45,884 nt of DNA, taken from assembly GCA_017645305.1 (NCBI GenBank), contig JAGCPD010000033.1, forward strand, positions 1-45,884, in the 5' to 3' direction. Below are positions 24,763-33,593 of this stretch, one piece after another. The DNA is from Bacteroidaceae bacterium. Lineage in GTDB: Bacteria > Bacteroidota > Bacteroidia > Bacteroidales > Bacteroidaceae. Within the stretch, counting starts at the first letter, position 1, and each line of letters begins with the position of its first letter. The notes beneath the pieces are model-generated. The model was not told the origin of the DNA. It ran no database searches and saw only the letters and a list, made by a program, of their open reading frames with translations. The position numbers and the translations under genes were made by a program.

Positions 24763-25704
24763 TTAATGGAAGGGAATCAGGTTGTTGGCAATGGCATAGA
24801 TAGTCAGGCCCGCTAACGAATGGATTTGAAGTTTGCGGGCAATGTTGCGACGGTGGGTGATAACGGTATTGACCGATATGAACAATTTGGCGGCAATCTC
24901 CTTGTTCGACATTCCCTGGACAAGACAGACTATAATCTCTTTCTCGCGTTCAGAGATGGATTCCTTGCTGTCGGCATTGTTTATCAGACTCGATATTCGG
25001 GCCGACACATCATCTTCCTTCACTTTCTGCTCCAAGATGCGAATGGCTGGCACAAAAAGCACCTCCTCCACATTGCTGTGGTTCGAGAGCCATTCCTCGT
25101 TATTGTAGATGTCGTATAGCGTGGCGGTCAGCTGGTTGTTGGCAAGTCCGTCATGAGGCAGATATTTGATGATGATATTCTTCAGTTCGTGGAACTTGCC
25201 GGTAGTGTCGCTGTGGTGTTTGGCAAAGATATCAACATTGTAGTCCGACTTCTGTTCTCCCTTGATGAGTGCTTCTACGTAGGGGAAGAGCGTCTTTTCT
25301 TCATATTTCATGTGCAGACGGATATCGTGGGCATACTCGTCGTAAAGACGTATTATCAGCACAACAAGGTTATCACTTTGGTTCAAAGTCTCCTCAAGCT
25401 TCCTCCGGATTGAGGGCAACTGAAAGTCCAGGAAATAGCGATGGGAGGCACGCAGATAGTCAAGGAGCGTCGGCACGGAGATCTTGTCATCGGTTGCTTT
25501 GGGAGTATATCCGTTAATCAGGAAATTGACAACCGTGAGAAAGGTGTAACAGTCAACGCCCTGTTCTGCACATATCTCGCTTACCGTCTTGTCACCAAAA
25601 CCCAGCCGGATGCCAAAGGCGCTCAATCCCTGCAACATGCTGTGATTATCACTGATGAGGTCTATCATCTTGTCGTCAGCCTCGTATAGTTTCATCTTTT
25701 TCAT
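24763..25704 (-). CDS. RIC/hemerythrin-LuxR fusion regulator
   Basis: 313 residues. Residues 5-65 resemble the N-terminal domain of iron-sulfur repair proteins (YtfE/ScdA). Residues 85-225 are a hemerythrin four-helix bundle with likely diiron ligands His88, His126/His131, Glu135/136, His163/164, His172, His209 and Glu213/214. Residues 248-310 are a LuxR-type helix-turn-helix (SEREKEIIVCLVQGMSNKEI then AAKLFISVNTVITHRRNIA). The domain mix suggests a sensor of oxygen, NO or peroxide at a diiron site that controls transcription. It is surrounded by SOD, rubrerythrin, a divergent porin and the cytochrome bd operon, its plausible targets. Confidence 0.85.
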   Translation of the reverse strand: MKKMKLYEADDKMIDLISDNHSMLQGLSAFGIRLGFGDKTVSEICAEQGVDCYTFLTVVNFLINGYTPKATDDKISVPTLLDYLRASHRYFLDFQLPSIRRKLEETLNQSDNLVVLIIRLYDEYAHDIRLHMKYEEKTLFPYVEALIKGEQKSDYNVDIFAKHHSDTTGKFHELKNIIIKYLPHDGLANNQLTATLYDIYNNEEWLSNHSNVEEVLFVPAIRILEQKVKEDDVSARISSLINNADSKESISEREKEIIVCLVQGMSNKEIAAKLFISVNTVITHRRNIARKLQIHSLAGLTIYAIANNLIPFH

Positions 25705-25751
25705 ACCGTATGCGTGTTTTGTTGTTTGGGCGTTTATTCACGTTTCGACTG

Positions 25752-25782
25752 CAAAGGTACGTTTTTTCTGTCAAATAGGCAA
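25752..25782 (-). promoter_or_regulatory. Promoter of hemerythrin-LuxR gene
   Basis: TTG (25782-25780), 20 nt, TACCTTTG (25759-25752), 47 nt before the ATG. Confidence 0.65.
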
Positions 25783-25905
25783 TCCTTAATTGTAGGTAAT
25801 CCCCCATTTTAAAGCCCCCAACCCTAATCTTTTTTCGGTATTCGGGTAATCACTTCGGGGGACATCCATACCTGTTTTCCATTCCAAAACCACTATTTTT
25901 GAGTA

Positions 25906-25936
25906 TTGCAAGAAAAAAAGGACACCTCTACCTTTG
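25906..25936 (+). promoter_or_regulatory. Promoter of porin gene
   Basis: TTG (25906-25908), 20 nt, TACCTTTG (25929-25936), 21 nt before the ATG. Between the divergent promoters GGTAATC occurs twice (about 25797 and 25845) in C/G-rich surroundings, a possible operator. Confidence 0.6.
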
Positions 25937-25957
25937 CGGGCAAATTAACGTGAAAGA

Positions 25958-26995
25958 ATGAAGCAGACAGTGAAAACAGCCATCATCGTGACGGCCCTTT
26001 TGGTGGGCAACAGCCATCTTAAAGCACAGGATGCTGACAGTACCCGGCTACGCCCAACCTTTGAACTGGAATACACCACTGAACTGCAAACAGATTTTAC
26101 AGATGCTAATTGGGCGAACCTTCTTCAGCTTCGTGCAGCGTTTCCAATTTCAAGGAAATTCTCTTTTAATGTATCGTCTGTCAGTGTAGTTGCTACTGAT
26201 GAGGAGCCATTGGCGGAAGAACTGCAGGGATTCTCGAATATTACTGCTTGGAACATCCCGTTCGCACTCTCCGTGGCAGGATTTACCTGGCACATTAATG
26301 ACTGCCATTCACTCTTTGCCGGTATCCGCCGTATGGACGAGGATTATTTCTGCAGCGATGACCTTTCGCTGTTCACCAATGCTTCCTGTGGCGGATTTCC
26401 TACCATCACTGCCAACTATGCTATCCCCGTCTATCCCATGGCTGCAATGGGTATCCACTATGCATACGACAGCAAGAAACTCAAAATCCAGGCTTCACTC
26501 TATAACGGGACAGGGTCTTATGAGTTCACGGGACGGAACAACGTGTTTCGCATCTGTCCCCAAAGCGACGGTATCTTTGCTCTCGGACAGGTTGAATACC
26601 GTCATCGGGGCAGCCGGTATTATCTGGGAGCGAGCCTGCACGATTGGGACCTGTTGGGGATAGGGGAACGGAAACCCCGTCCCTCAACATGGATTTATGC
26701 AGAACAGGTATTGGGAGGCAACTTCACGCTACTTGCCGCCTATTCGCATGCTTTCAGCAGTGACGAACTTTGTAACGACTTCTTTGCCATAGGCGGGAAA
26801 TACACGTTCAAGAAAGCAGAACTTGGCATCTTCTCTGATTACACACGTATCATTGGCATCGATGAATGGGCCACGGAACTGACTTGCAAAATAGCTCTCA
26901 CCAACTATCTGTCTCTCCAACCCGCACTGCACATCATCACTACCGATGACATCACTAACTGCATCGGTATGTTACGACTGAATGTATGTCTCTAA
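25958..26995 (+). CDS. Outer-membrane porin, OprB-like
   Basis: 345 residues with a signal peptide (1-24, ending HLKAQ) followed by alternating aromatic/hydrophobic strands through to the C-terminus, as in a beta barrel. GFTWHINDCHSLFAGIRRMD and the acidic loop after it recall carbohydrate-selective OprB porins. It is divergent from the hemerythrin-LuxR regulator and convergent with cydB, so it may belong to the same respiratory or oxygen response. The transported solute is unknown. Confidence 0.65.
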   Translation: MKQTVKTAIIVTALLVGNSHLKAQDADSTRLRPTFELEYTTELQTDFTDANWANLLQLRAAFPISRKFSFNVSSVSVVATDEEPLAEELQGFSNITAWNIPFALSVAGFTWHINDCHSLFAGIRRMDEDYFCSDDLSLFTNASCGGFPTITANYAIPVYPMAAMGIHYAYDSKKLKIQASLYNGTGSYEFTGRNNVFRICPQSDGIFALGQVEYRHRGSRYYLGASLHDWDLLGIGERKPRPSTWIYAEQVLGGNFTLLAAYSHAFSSDELCNDFFAIGGKYTFKKAELGIFSDYTRIIGIDEWATELTCKIALTNYLSLQPALHIITTDDITNCIGMLRLNVCL

Positions 26996-27056
26996 TCCCC
27001 ATGCTTCGGTACAAAACCCCATTTCCCGTTTATTCAGGAGAATCCCTCATGTAGCT

Positions 27057-28223
27057 TTAGTACGCATGGTCGTTGTTTATCTCATCAAGGGTCAGTTTTT
27101 TCTTGTCAATGGCCCGCCAGGCATAGACGATGTAGGCCAGGACAAAAGGAATGAGCAGAGAAACATAGAACATGGTACGCAAAGTAAATTCGCTGCTACT
27201 GGAGTTCTGCATGGTAAGAGACGACTGCAAATCAGCCGTTGAGGGATAGTAGGCGGTGTTGTTCCAGGCGGTAAGTAGCAGGAGCACCGTGACGGTGACA
27301 ACCGTTCCAAAGCCCACTACCCAAAAGCCACGCTTGTATGCCTTGTGCGTCAGCGACCATAGGATTCCGAAGAGGACAAACACCACACCGACAAGTAGCA
27401 CCACCAGCAAAGGCCACATATCTATGAGATTGTGCAAATACTTATACGGCTCCATGAAAATGACACCCGTCGCAGGATCTACGGCATAACCCTCACAAGT
27501 CAGAATATGTCCCACAAAGGCCAGGAAGAAGCCAAGGAACAGGAGGGTGCTGCGCCACAAAGGCTGGACAATACGATTGTGGTCATCAAACGCTGTATCA
27601 TCTACCTGCTTGTGGATGTACAGGCAGCCAAGAACCCTTGCAAGGAAAAACACGGCAAGCCCCAACACGAGGTTCCAGGGATTCAGGAGTGCATCCAGCC
27701 CGTGCGAAGCATTGGCCCAACGACTGATAATTAGTTGAGAACTGAAAGTTGAGAGTTGAGAGTTTACAATGTTGCTTTTATCAATGATGAAGTTCGAGCC
27801 TGTGAAAAAGGTGGCTACAGCTCCACCAAGCAACAGGGGGCCAAGGATGCCGTTCAAGACGAGCAACCATTGGAAGGTTTTCGCGCCAAGCATGTTGCCC
27901 ATCTTGTTCTGGAACTCATAGCTCACGGCTTGCAGGACGAAGGAGAAAAGGATTGTCATCCATAGCCAATAGGCTCCGCCGAAACTGGTAGAATAGAAAA
28001 GGGGATAGGAGGCAAAGAAGGCTCCGCCGAAGGTAACAAGGGTGGTAAACGTAAATTCCCACTTACGTCCCGTGGCGTTTACAATAAGCCGTCGTTCATC
28101 GGGGGTACGTCCCAGCGAGAAAATGAGTGTGTTGGCTCCTTGCACAAACATAAGAAAGACTAGAAGGGCTGCCAGTAATGCTACTACAAAGCACCAATAG
28201 TGCTGTAAAAATATATAGGTCAT
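27057..28223 (-). CDS. cydB: Cytochrome bd oxidase subunit II
   Basis: A 388-residue membrane subunit with about nine helices. It partners CydA in the quinol oxidase that reduces oxygen at low tension. Family segments include QGANTLIFSLG, FWVVGFGTVV and RTMFYVSLLIPFVLAYIVYAW. Residues about 153-164 (NSQLSTFSSQL) are encoded by TTGAGAG heptamers at 27731-27765, in a loop between helices. It starts 24 nt after the cydA stop. Confidence 0.93.
   Translation of the reverse strand: MTYIFLQHYWCFVVALLAALLVFLMFVQGANTLIFSLGRTPDERRLIVNATGRKWEFTFTTLVTFGGAFFASYPLFYSTSFGGAYWLWMTILFSFVLQAVSYEFQNKMGNMLGAKTFQWLLVLNGILGPLLLGGAVATFFTGSNFIIDKSNIVNSQLSTFSSQLIISRWANASHGLDALLNPWNLVLGLAVFFLARVLGCLYIHKQVDDTAFDDHNRIVQPLWRSTLLFLGFFLAFVGHILTCEGYAVDPATGVIFMEPYKYLHNLIDMWPLLVVLLVGVVFVLFGILWSLTHKAYKRGFWVVGFGTVVTVTVLLLLTAWNNTAYYPSTADLQSSLTMQNSSSSEFTLRTMFYVSLLIPFVLAYIVYAWRAIDKKKLTLDEINNDHAY
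27731..27765. repeat. GTTGAGA heptamers inside cydB
   Basis: Five 7-nt units (GTTGAGA, ACTGAAA, GTTGAGA and similar), in frame within a loop. Confidence 0.7.
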
Positions 28224-28247
28224 ATTTTTAGGATTAGAGATTAAGGA

Positions 28248-29840
28248 TTAGGGATTGTTTGTTTCTGGTCCTTTCTTGATTGCTTTACACATGATGTTTA
28301 TTTCCAAGGCAAGGAGCAGGGTGAAAAGGATGAGGAAGAGGAAAAACGTGAGCATGACAGCCGACGAACCCAACTGACTCACGCTTACCCACGTAGGGAG
28401 CATATCCTGGATAGTCCAAGGCTGACGGCCAAACTCAGCCACAAGCCAACCTGCCTCGCTGACAATGTAGGCAATGGGTATGCAGAGCAGAGCGAGCCAA
28501 TAATTCCAAGTCTTTGGCTTCCATAGCATGATGAGGAACAGGAGGATGAACAGACAGCCACCGCCCACCATTACGCGGAAAGCATAGAAACAGACAGGGA
28601 TGTAGGGTACCACCTGGGCACGGTCGGAGACATAGCCATAGCCGAAGTAGGGCATGTTTTCTTCGAGTGAAGATTTAAGAGTAAAGAGCGAAGAATCCGT
28701 TTGTAAGTTTCCTGATGCGGTAGCAAACTTTTCACTTTTCACTCCTTCACTTTTCACTCCTTCACTCATCCCACGGTATTCTGCGATAGCGGCAATGGCA
28801 GCACGTCCACGTTCTATCTTTTCTTCCAAAGAGGGTTCTTGGGTGCCGTCAGCCTTCGTATAGCCATCCAGAATGTCTCGCACACCGGGTACGTAGCCAT
28901 TAATATCGTTCGTAGCCAGGAACGACAGGGCATAGGGTACGGCAAGCTTCAGGGGCGGCTCATCCTGTGTCTCATAGTCAGGTTGCCGGAAAGGACTGAT
29001 ACCTGCAATGAGGGTCAGGGGTTGGTCGGTACCACCTTTATAAAGAGCCTCCATTGCCGCCAGCTTCATAGGTTGCGTCTGTGCTACCGTATAAGCTGAA
29101 TGGTGACCGGACAGCATGATTAGAACCGAGGATATAAGACCGAAGATAGCACCAACGCGAAGACTCTTGCGGGCAAACTCCAAATGACGCTGCTTCAGCA
29201 GATACCAACTGCTGACACCAACCACAAATACGGCTCCCAGCACCCAAGCAGAAAGTACGGTATGTACAAACTTGTCAATCGCAACAGGAGACAATGCCAC
29301 GTCTGCAAAACTGGTCATCTCGTTACGCATGGTATCGGGATTGAAAGTCTGTCCCACAGGGTGCTGCATCCACGAATTGGCAACCAGAATCCACCAGGCC
29401 GACACGGTAGCTCCTAAACCCGTGAGCCACGTAGAAGCCAGGTGGAAGCCTTTGGAAACTTTATTCCAACCAAAGAACATTACGGCCACAAAGGTACTCT
29501 CCATAAAGAAAGCCACAATACCCTCAACAGCTAATGGGGCTCCGAAGATGTCGCCAACCAGATAGGAGTAATTGCTCCAGTTGGTACCGAATTCAAATTC
29601 CAGGATGAGACCCGTAGCCACACCCATGGCAAAGTTAATACCGAAGAGACGCTGCCAATATTTGGCGGTCTCCTTCCAGAAGTCCTTTCCTGTACGGTAA
29701 TACAGCGTCTCCATGATGCCCATGACAACAGCCAAGCCAAGGGTCAGGGGCACGAACAGCCAATGGTAGATGGCTGTCAGGGCAAACTGAGCCCTTGCCC
29801 AATCCACCGCTGCCAAATCAATGTTTAATAAGTTTACCAT
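28248..29840 (-). CDS. cydA: Cytochrome bd oxidase subunit I
   Basis: 530 residues carrying the b and d hemes. The first heme ligand is His26 in FALTAIYHWLFVPLTLGL. FMESTFVAVMFFGW contains the conserved proton-channel Glu, and GWLVAEFGRQPW is the C-terminal signature. Residues about 357-392, in the periplasmic quinol loop just before MPYFGYGYV, contain EGVKSEGVKSEK and SSLFTLKSSLEE, encoded by TTCACTT-type heptamers (28664-28768). The insertion leaves the frame intact. DUF4492 precedes it and cydB follows. Confidence 0.95.
   Translation of the reverse strand: MVNLLNIDLAAVDWARAQFALTAIYHWLFVPLTLGLAVVMGIMETLYYRTGKDFWKETAKYWQRLFGINFAMGVATGLILEFEFGTNWSNYSYLVGDIFGAPLAVEGIVAFFMESTFVAVMFFGWNKVSKGFHLASTWLTGLGATVSAWWILVANSWMQHPVGQTFNPDTMRNEMTSFADVALSPVAIDKFVHTVLSAWVLGAVFVVGVSSWYLLKQRHLEFARKSLRVGAIFGLISSVLIMLSGHHSAYTVAQTQPMKLAAMEALYKGGTDQPLTLIAGISPFRQPDYETQDEPPLKLAVPYALSFLATNDINGYVPGVRDILDGYTKADGTQEPSLEEKIERGRAAIAAIAEYRGMSEGVKSEGVKSEKFATASGNLQTDSSLFTLKSSLEENMPYFGYGYVSDRAQVVPYIPVCFYAFRVMVGGGCLFILLFLIMLWKPKTWNYWLALLCIPIAYIVSEAGWLVAEFGRQPWTIQDMLPTWVSVSQLGSSAVMLTFFLFLILFTLLLALEINIMCKAIKKGPETNNP
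28664..28768. repeat. TTTTCAC/GAGTAAA heptamers inside cydA
   Basis: Two heptamer runs: TTTTCAC/TCCTTCAC units at 28727-28768 and GAGTGAA/GAGTAAA units at 28664-28690, in opposite orientation, around about 36 nt of other sequence. Confidence 0.7.
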
Positions 29841-29876
29841 GATACTATTGAAGAATGAAAAAATGAAAAATCTCCG

Positions 29877-29932
29877 CTAATCACTAACCACTAACCGCTA
29901 ACCACTAACCACTAACCGCTAACCGCTAATCG
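29877..29932. repeat. Eight CTAACC(A/G) heptamers
   Basis: Eight exact-length tandem 7-nt units between DUF4492 and cydA: CTAATCA, CTAACCA, CTAACCG and so on. The last unit contains the stop codon of the DUF4492 gene. Confidence 0.85.
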
Positions 29933-30138
29933 TCAACCCATAAAATCTGCGAGGAGACGAACTCCGCTTCATCGCCCTCAGGGGCGTGTTCCTTTATGTA
30001 GTTGGGAAAGAAGAATAGTTTCAGAACAACGAAGATGATGAACAGCTTAACCAATATAATGGTCCATAACGTTCTTCCCAATGTCATACTGCGAAAGCCG
30101 TCGTAGTATAAATACCATATTTTCGTTAACCACCTCAT
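29926..30138 (-). CDS. DUF4492 family small membrane protein
   Basis: 70 residues: WYLYYDGFRSMTLGRTLW, then one membrane helix (about 25-44), then an acidic tail. This family is regularly encoded just before cydAB in Bacteroidetes and Campylobacterota, and may assist cytochrome bd assembly. It lies 27 nt after the AlkD-like gene and 85 nt before cydA. Confidence 0.85.
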   Translation of the reverse strand: MRWLTKIWYLYYDGFRSMTLGRTLWTIILVKLFIIFVVLKLFFFPNYIKEHAPEGDEAEFVSSQILWVDD

Positions 30139-30165
30139 ATCTAATAGTTATGTTAGTCTCTATTC

Positions 30166-30975
30166 TCACCCGACAGTACCTGTTGGCTTCGGAGGGATCG
30201 CCATCCACTCCTTTCGCTCTGTTTCCGACATCTTCTCGATGGCATAGCGAAGCATGGTACGGGGCATCTCGTGGGCGTGTAAGCGCAGGAAGTCACGCAA
30301 CAGATCCATACTCACGCGCTTACCCATTTCGCGAAGCATCCACCCTACCGCCTTGTGCATCAAGTCGTGAGGATGGTGCAGATGAACTCCCGCATAACGA
30401 AGGCACCACGAAGGGTCACCCATCTGCGAAGTCTTCCATGTACACACCATACTCATGCGCTGTTTCCAAAGGCACGGGCTGGCGGCAAGTTCATCCAACA
30501 CTTGTCTTTTCACATCCCCTCCCCCCGGAGAGGACGGAAGGGGTTTTATATTCGTTGGCAGCATAAGCCAGTGACCCAAAATCTTATGAACAGACAAATC
30601 TACCAAGTCCCAGTTGTTTGCCTGATCCGCATATTGCAGATACAACTGAAGAATTTCATCGCGGCCTCTTATTGCAGCCTCATCGTTAATAAGTCGCTTA
30701 GTGGCAAGTTTTTCAAATTTTGCCACAAGTATCAAGAAGCCGCAAAGGCGCACTTCATGCCAGCGGTTCATCAGCAGTTCAGGGACTTCGCTAAGCGGGA
30801 AATCCTGCCATACAGCCTTAACCGCCTCACGGGTCTGTGGCACCTTCAGCCCCAAAAATTCATCACCCTCGCCATACTCGCCAGGTCCCGTCTTGAAGAA
30901 GCCCATCAGCACCTTGCGTTGCTTCTCATTTTGCAACGACTCCATATATCGTATAGTATCTTTTGCTGTTATCAT
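30166..30975 (-). CDS. AlkD-like DNA alkylation repair protein
   Basis: A 269-residue helical HEAT-like repeat protein of the AlkD family, which excises bulky or cationic alkylated bases. Typical parts are FFKTGPGEYGEGDEFLGL, VPQTREAVK, ANNWDLVDLSVHKILG, and HPHDLMHKAVGWMLREMGKR. A GC-rich palindrome insertion at 30513-30546 gives the extra peptide KPLPSSPGGG. It is co-oriented with and 27 nt upstream of DUF4492-cydAB, so it may be the first gene of that transcript. Confidence 0.88.
   Translation of the reverse strand: MITAKDTIRYMESLQNEKQRKVLMGFFKTGPGEYGEGDEFLGLKVPQTREAVKAVWQDFPLSEVPELLMNRWHEVRLCGFLILVAKFEKLATKRLINDEAAIRGRDEILQLYLQYADQANNWDLVDLSVHKILGHWLMLPTNIKPLPSSPGGGDVKRQVLDELAASPCLWKQRMSMVCTWKTSQMGDPSWCLRYAGVHLHHPHDLMHKAVGWMLREMGKRVSMDLLRDFLRLHAHEMPRTMLRYAIEKMSETERKEWMAIPPKPTGTVG
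30513..30546. repeat. GC-rich palindromic element in alkD-like gene
   Basis: ATCCCCTCCCCCCGGAGAGG then ACGGAAGGGG. In frame, same family as the elements at 1657, 5937, 17336 and 23163. Confidence 0.45.
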
Positions 30976-31011
30976 GGCATTATTTCCAGACTGAAACGAT
31001 AAAATCTATCA

Positions 31012-31019
31012 CAAAGATA
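31012..31019 (-). promoter_or_regulatory. -7 element of alkD-cyd transcript
   Basis: TATCTTTG on the minus strand, 36 nt before the ATG at 30975. A TTG lies 16 nt further upstream. Confidence 0.45.
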
Positions 31020-31047
31020 CTATATTTCCCCAAAACAAGAACTTCTT

Positions 31048-31920
31048 TCAGCTAAAAATAACCGTCTTATTTTTATAAGTTAATATCTTACGCTCGATAT
31101 GTTTTGAAACAGCACGGGAAAGAACAATCTTTTCCAGGTCTTTGCCCTTCAGGACCAAGCTTTCCGGAGTATCCTTGTGGGTTATCCTTGCCACATCCTG
31201 CTCAATGATAGGACCGGCATCCAGTTCTGCCGTCACATAATGGCTTGTAGCACCAATAATCTTAACTCCTCTTTCATAAGCCTGATGATAAGGCTTGGCT
31301 CCCACAAAAGCTGGCAGGAACGAATGATGGATGTTGATGATGTGATGCGGGAAGGCCGCAATCATCTCATTACTGATGATCTGCATGTAACGGGCCAACA
31401 CGATGAACGACACATCCTCCTTCCTCAGCAGCTCCATTTCAGCCGCTTCAACCTCAGCCTTGTTCGAGTGGTCCGGCTTAATGCTCCACACATAGTAAGG
31501 TATCTCAAACTGCTTAGCAACGTATCTCAAATCTTCATGGTTCGAAATAATGCAAGGAATATCACAGTTAAACTCACCAGCTTTCCATCGTGCCAACATG
31601 TCATACAGGCAATGACTCATTTTCGACACAAATATTGCCATGCGAGGGCGTTTGTCACTGTAATATAGGCTAAACTTCATCTGATAGCGTTGTGAATACA
31701 GTGTAGTAATATAATCATATATCTTTTCTCGTGGAATCAAGAACCCCTCCAATTCCCATTCGATACGCATAAAGAACATACCATCTATCTTATCAACGTA
31801 TTGATCCAGATAAACGATATTTCCCTTGTTGTCAGTAATAAACTTCGTAACCTCAGAGATAATGCCCTGCTGGTCAGGGCAATGCAGGAGCAAAATGGCA
31901 GTCGTATATGGTTTACTCAT
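31048..31920 (-). CDS. purU: Formyltetrahydrofolate deformylase
   Basis: 290 residues. It hydrolyses 10-formyl-THF to formate and THF, balancing one-carbon pools. An N-terminal ACT domain (about 6-85, LLHCPDQQGIISEVTKFI) is followed by a formyl-transferase domain with NIHHSFLPAF, GVKIIGATSHYVT and LDAGPII, which carry the catalytic Asn/His/Asp set. The length is normal. It is divergent from the AAA ATPase at 32182. The -7 element TACTTTTG lies at 31948-31941. Confidence 0.94.
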   Translation of the reverse strand: MSKPYTTAILLLHCPDQQGIISEVTKFITDNKGNIVYLDQYVDKIDGMFFMRIEWELEGFLIPREKIYDYITTLYSQRYQMKFSLYYSDKRPRMAIFVSKMSHCLYDMLARWKAGEFNCDIPCIISNHEDLRYVAKQFEIPYYVWSIKPDHSNKAEVEAAEMELLRKEDVSFIVLARYMQIISNEMIAAFPHHIINIHHSFLPAFVGAKPYHQAYERGVKIIGATSHYVTAELDAGPIIEQDVARITHKDTPESLVLKGKDLEKIVLSRAVSKHIERKILTYKNKTVIFS

Positions 31921-31940
31921 AAAACGTCTATTTCACGCTG

Positions 31941-31948
31941 CAAAAGTA
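31941..31948 (-). promoter_or_regulatory. -7 element of purU
   Basis: TACTTTTG on the minus strand, 20 nt before the ATG. A TTG lies 23 nt upstream of it. Confidence 0.45.
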
Positions 31949-32122
31949 CAACTTTTATCCAAAAAACAGGGCAAAAAGATAAGCTTTTCTTCCAAAATAC
32001 CACCCAAAACCCAAATACACCCCAAAAATTGTCCATTTCTCACCAAAACAACACTCATAATTCATTGCACTATCTATCATTTTGTAAAATATTGTTAAAT
32101 TATCAAAACTTAATTCTTCAAC

Positions 32123-32154
32123 TTGATTACTTTTTGAAAAATTGTGTAATTTTG
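32123..32154 (+). promoter_or_regulatory. Promoter of first AAA/DUF4143 gene
   Basis: TTG (32123-32125), 21 nt, TAATTTTG (32147-32154), 27 nt before the ATG. The preceding 100 nt contain several CCAAAA/CCCAAA phrases but no exact long repeat. Confidence 0.6.
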
Positions 32155-32181
32155 GAGTGCAATTCCCAATTTACACATATT

Positions 32182-33360
32182 ATGAATACCCAATTATACC
32201 TTCACCGTACAATCGAAGAGGTCATTACTGAAGCCTCTAATTACTTTTCCGTTATATCCGTCACAGGACCCCGACAGTCAGGGAAAAGTACACTACTTAA
32301 GCATCTGTTTCCTAAAGTTCCTAAATATAGTTTGAAAGATGTAAATGTGCGCCAGTTTGCAGAAAACGATCCTGTAGCTTTCCTGCATCAGCATCCCAAA
32401 GGTATGTTTATTGACGAAATCCAAAAATTGCCTCAATTGCTTGAATACATTCAAGGTATTGTTGACAACAATCCAGATTGCCAGTTCCTGTTAACAGGAA
32501 GTTCAAATTTTGAACTCTTACAAGGCTTGTGTGAATCACTGCCAGGCAGAGCGGGTGTTTTTGAACTGCTTCCAATGACTTATGAAGAAACGGCTTCGAC
32601 AATGGGCGGACTTCCATTAGATGAGTTTCTTTATAACGGCCTATATCCAGCCATATGTGCAAAGAAGAATAAGGCAAATTTGTTATATCCGTCATACGTT
32701 AAAACCTATCTCGAACGAGATGTCCGCGATTTATTGAAAATAAAAGATCAGTTGCAATTCATGCGGTTTATGAAGTTATGTGCAGCTCGCATAGGTTCCA
32801 TTTTCAATGCATCCGATTTGGCTACACAGATTGGTGTTGATAACAAGACCATCACCCACTGGCTTTCGGTTCTTCAGGCATCTTATCTAGTAACCCTTCT
32901 TCCACCTTACTCAGAGAACATTTCCAAACGTCTGGTTAAGAGTCCCAAACTTTATTTTAACGACACAGGATTAGCATGTTTTCTTCTTGACATTGAAAGT
33001 CCCAGACAATTAGAGCGAGACAAAATGAGAGGTGCCATTTTCGAGAACTATGTAGTCATGGAAGTCATCAAGCATCGCTATAACCATGGGCTATTGAATG
33101 GTGTCTATTTTTATCGGGATTCACACCAGAATGAAGTGGACATCTTGTTAAAGCAAGAAGGCGAGATTACAGCCATTGAGGTCAAATCTTCCATGACCTA
33201 CCATCCTTCATTCGAAAAACATATTTCCAAACTTTCAGAATGGATAAAAACACCCGTAACGAAGAAAATCATAGTCTATGCAGGAGACTTTGAAAACACA
33301 GCGGGCGATATCAAATTCATCAACTACCGTCATCTGCAAGAACAACTACCAATTATTTGA
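32182..33360 (+). CDS. AAA_14/DUF4143 ATPase A
   Basis: 392 residues from MNTQLYLHRT. Walker A is GPRQSGKST (29-37) and Walker B is MFIDEIQK. The DUF4143 part has KTYLERDVRDLL, and a C-terminal nuclease-like core reads NEVDILLKQEG and AIEVKSS, resembling PD-(D/E)XK. This ATP-binding family is abundant in Bacteroidales, often in variable regions; its cellular role is not settled. It is the most AT-rich and the only plus-strand member of the four in this window, and it looks intact. Confidence 0.85.
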   Translation: MNTQLYLHRTIEEVITEASNYFSVISVTGPRQSGKSTLLKHLFPKVPKYSLKDVNVRQFAENDPVAFLHQHPKGMFIDEIQKLPQLLEYIQGIVDNNPDCQFLLTGSSNFELLQGLCESLPGRAGVFELLPMTYEETASTMGGLPLDEFLYNGLYPAICAKKNKANLLYPSYVKTYLERDVRDLLKIKDQLQFMRFMKLCAARIGSIFNASDLATQIGVDNKTITHWLSVLQASYLVTLLPPYSENISKRLVKSPKLYFNDTGLACFLLDIESPRQLERDKMRGAIFENYVVMEVIKHRYNHGLLNGVYFYRDSHQNEVDILLKQEGEITAIEVKSSMTYHPSFEKHISKLSEWIKTPVTKKIIVYAGDFENTAGDIKFINYRHLQEQLPII

Positions 33361-33537
33361 CAAAAAAATGTCATCTATCTTTTTCCACATTCCGCATTCT
33401 CTTGCTCAAATCTTCTGGACAATTCCTTCAATCCATTGCTTGAAGCAAACGAGGATTCACCTTTGCTGACAACTCATAGAGTATCTTATTCTCTACTATC
33501 ATATCTGTGATTTCTGTGGTTTCTGTGTGACATTATT

Positions 33538-33585
33538 CCCATCTAAACCATAAGAAGTATGAGCAAATGCCCATACCCCTTTCAG
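33538..33585. repeat. 50-nt module, copy a
   Basis: Ends in CCATACCCCTTTCAG and begins CCCATCTAAA. One of four equal-length copies (others at 35420, 38142 and 44577), all in the same orientation. Confidence 0.65.
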
Positions 33586-33593
33586 AACCCTCT

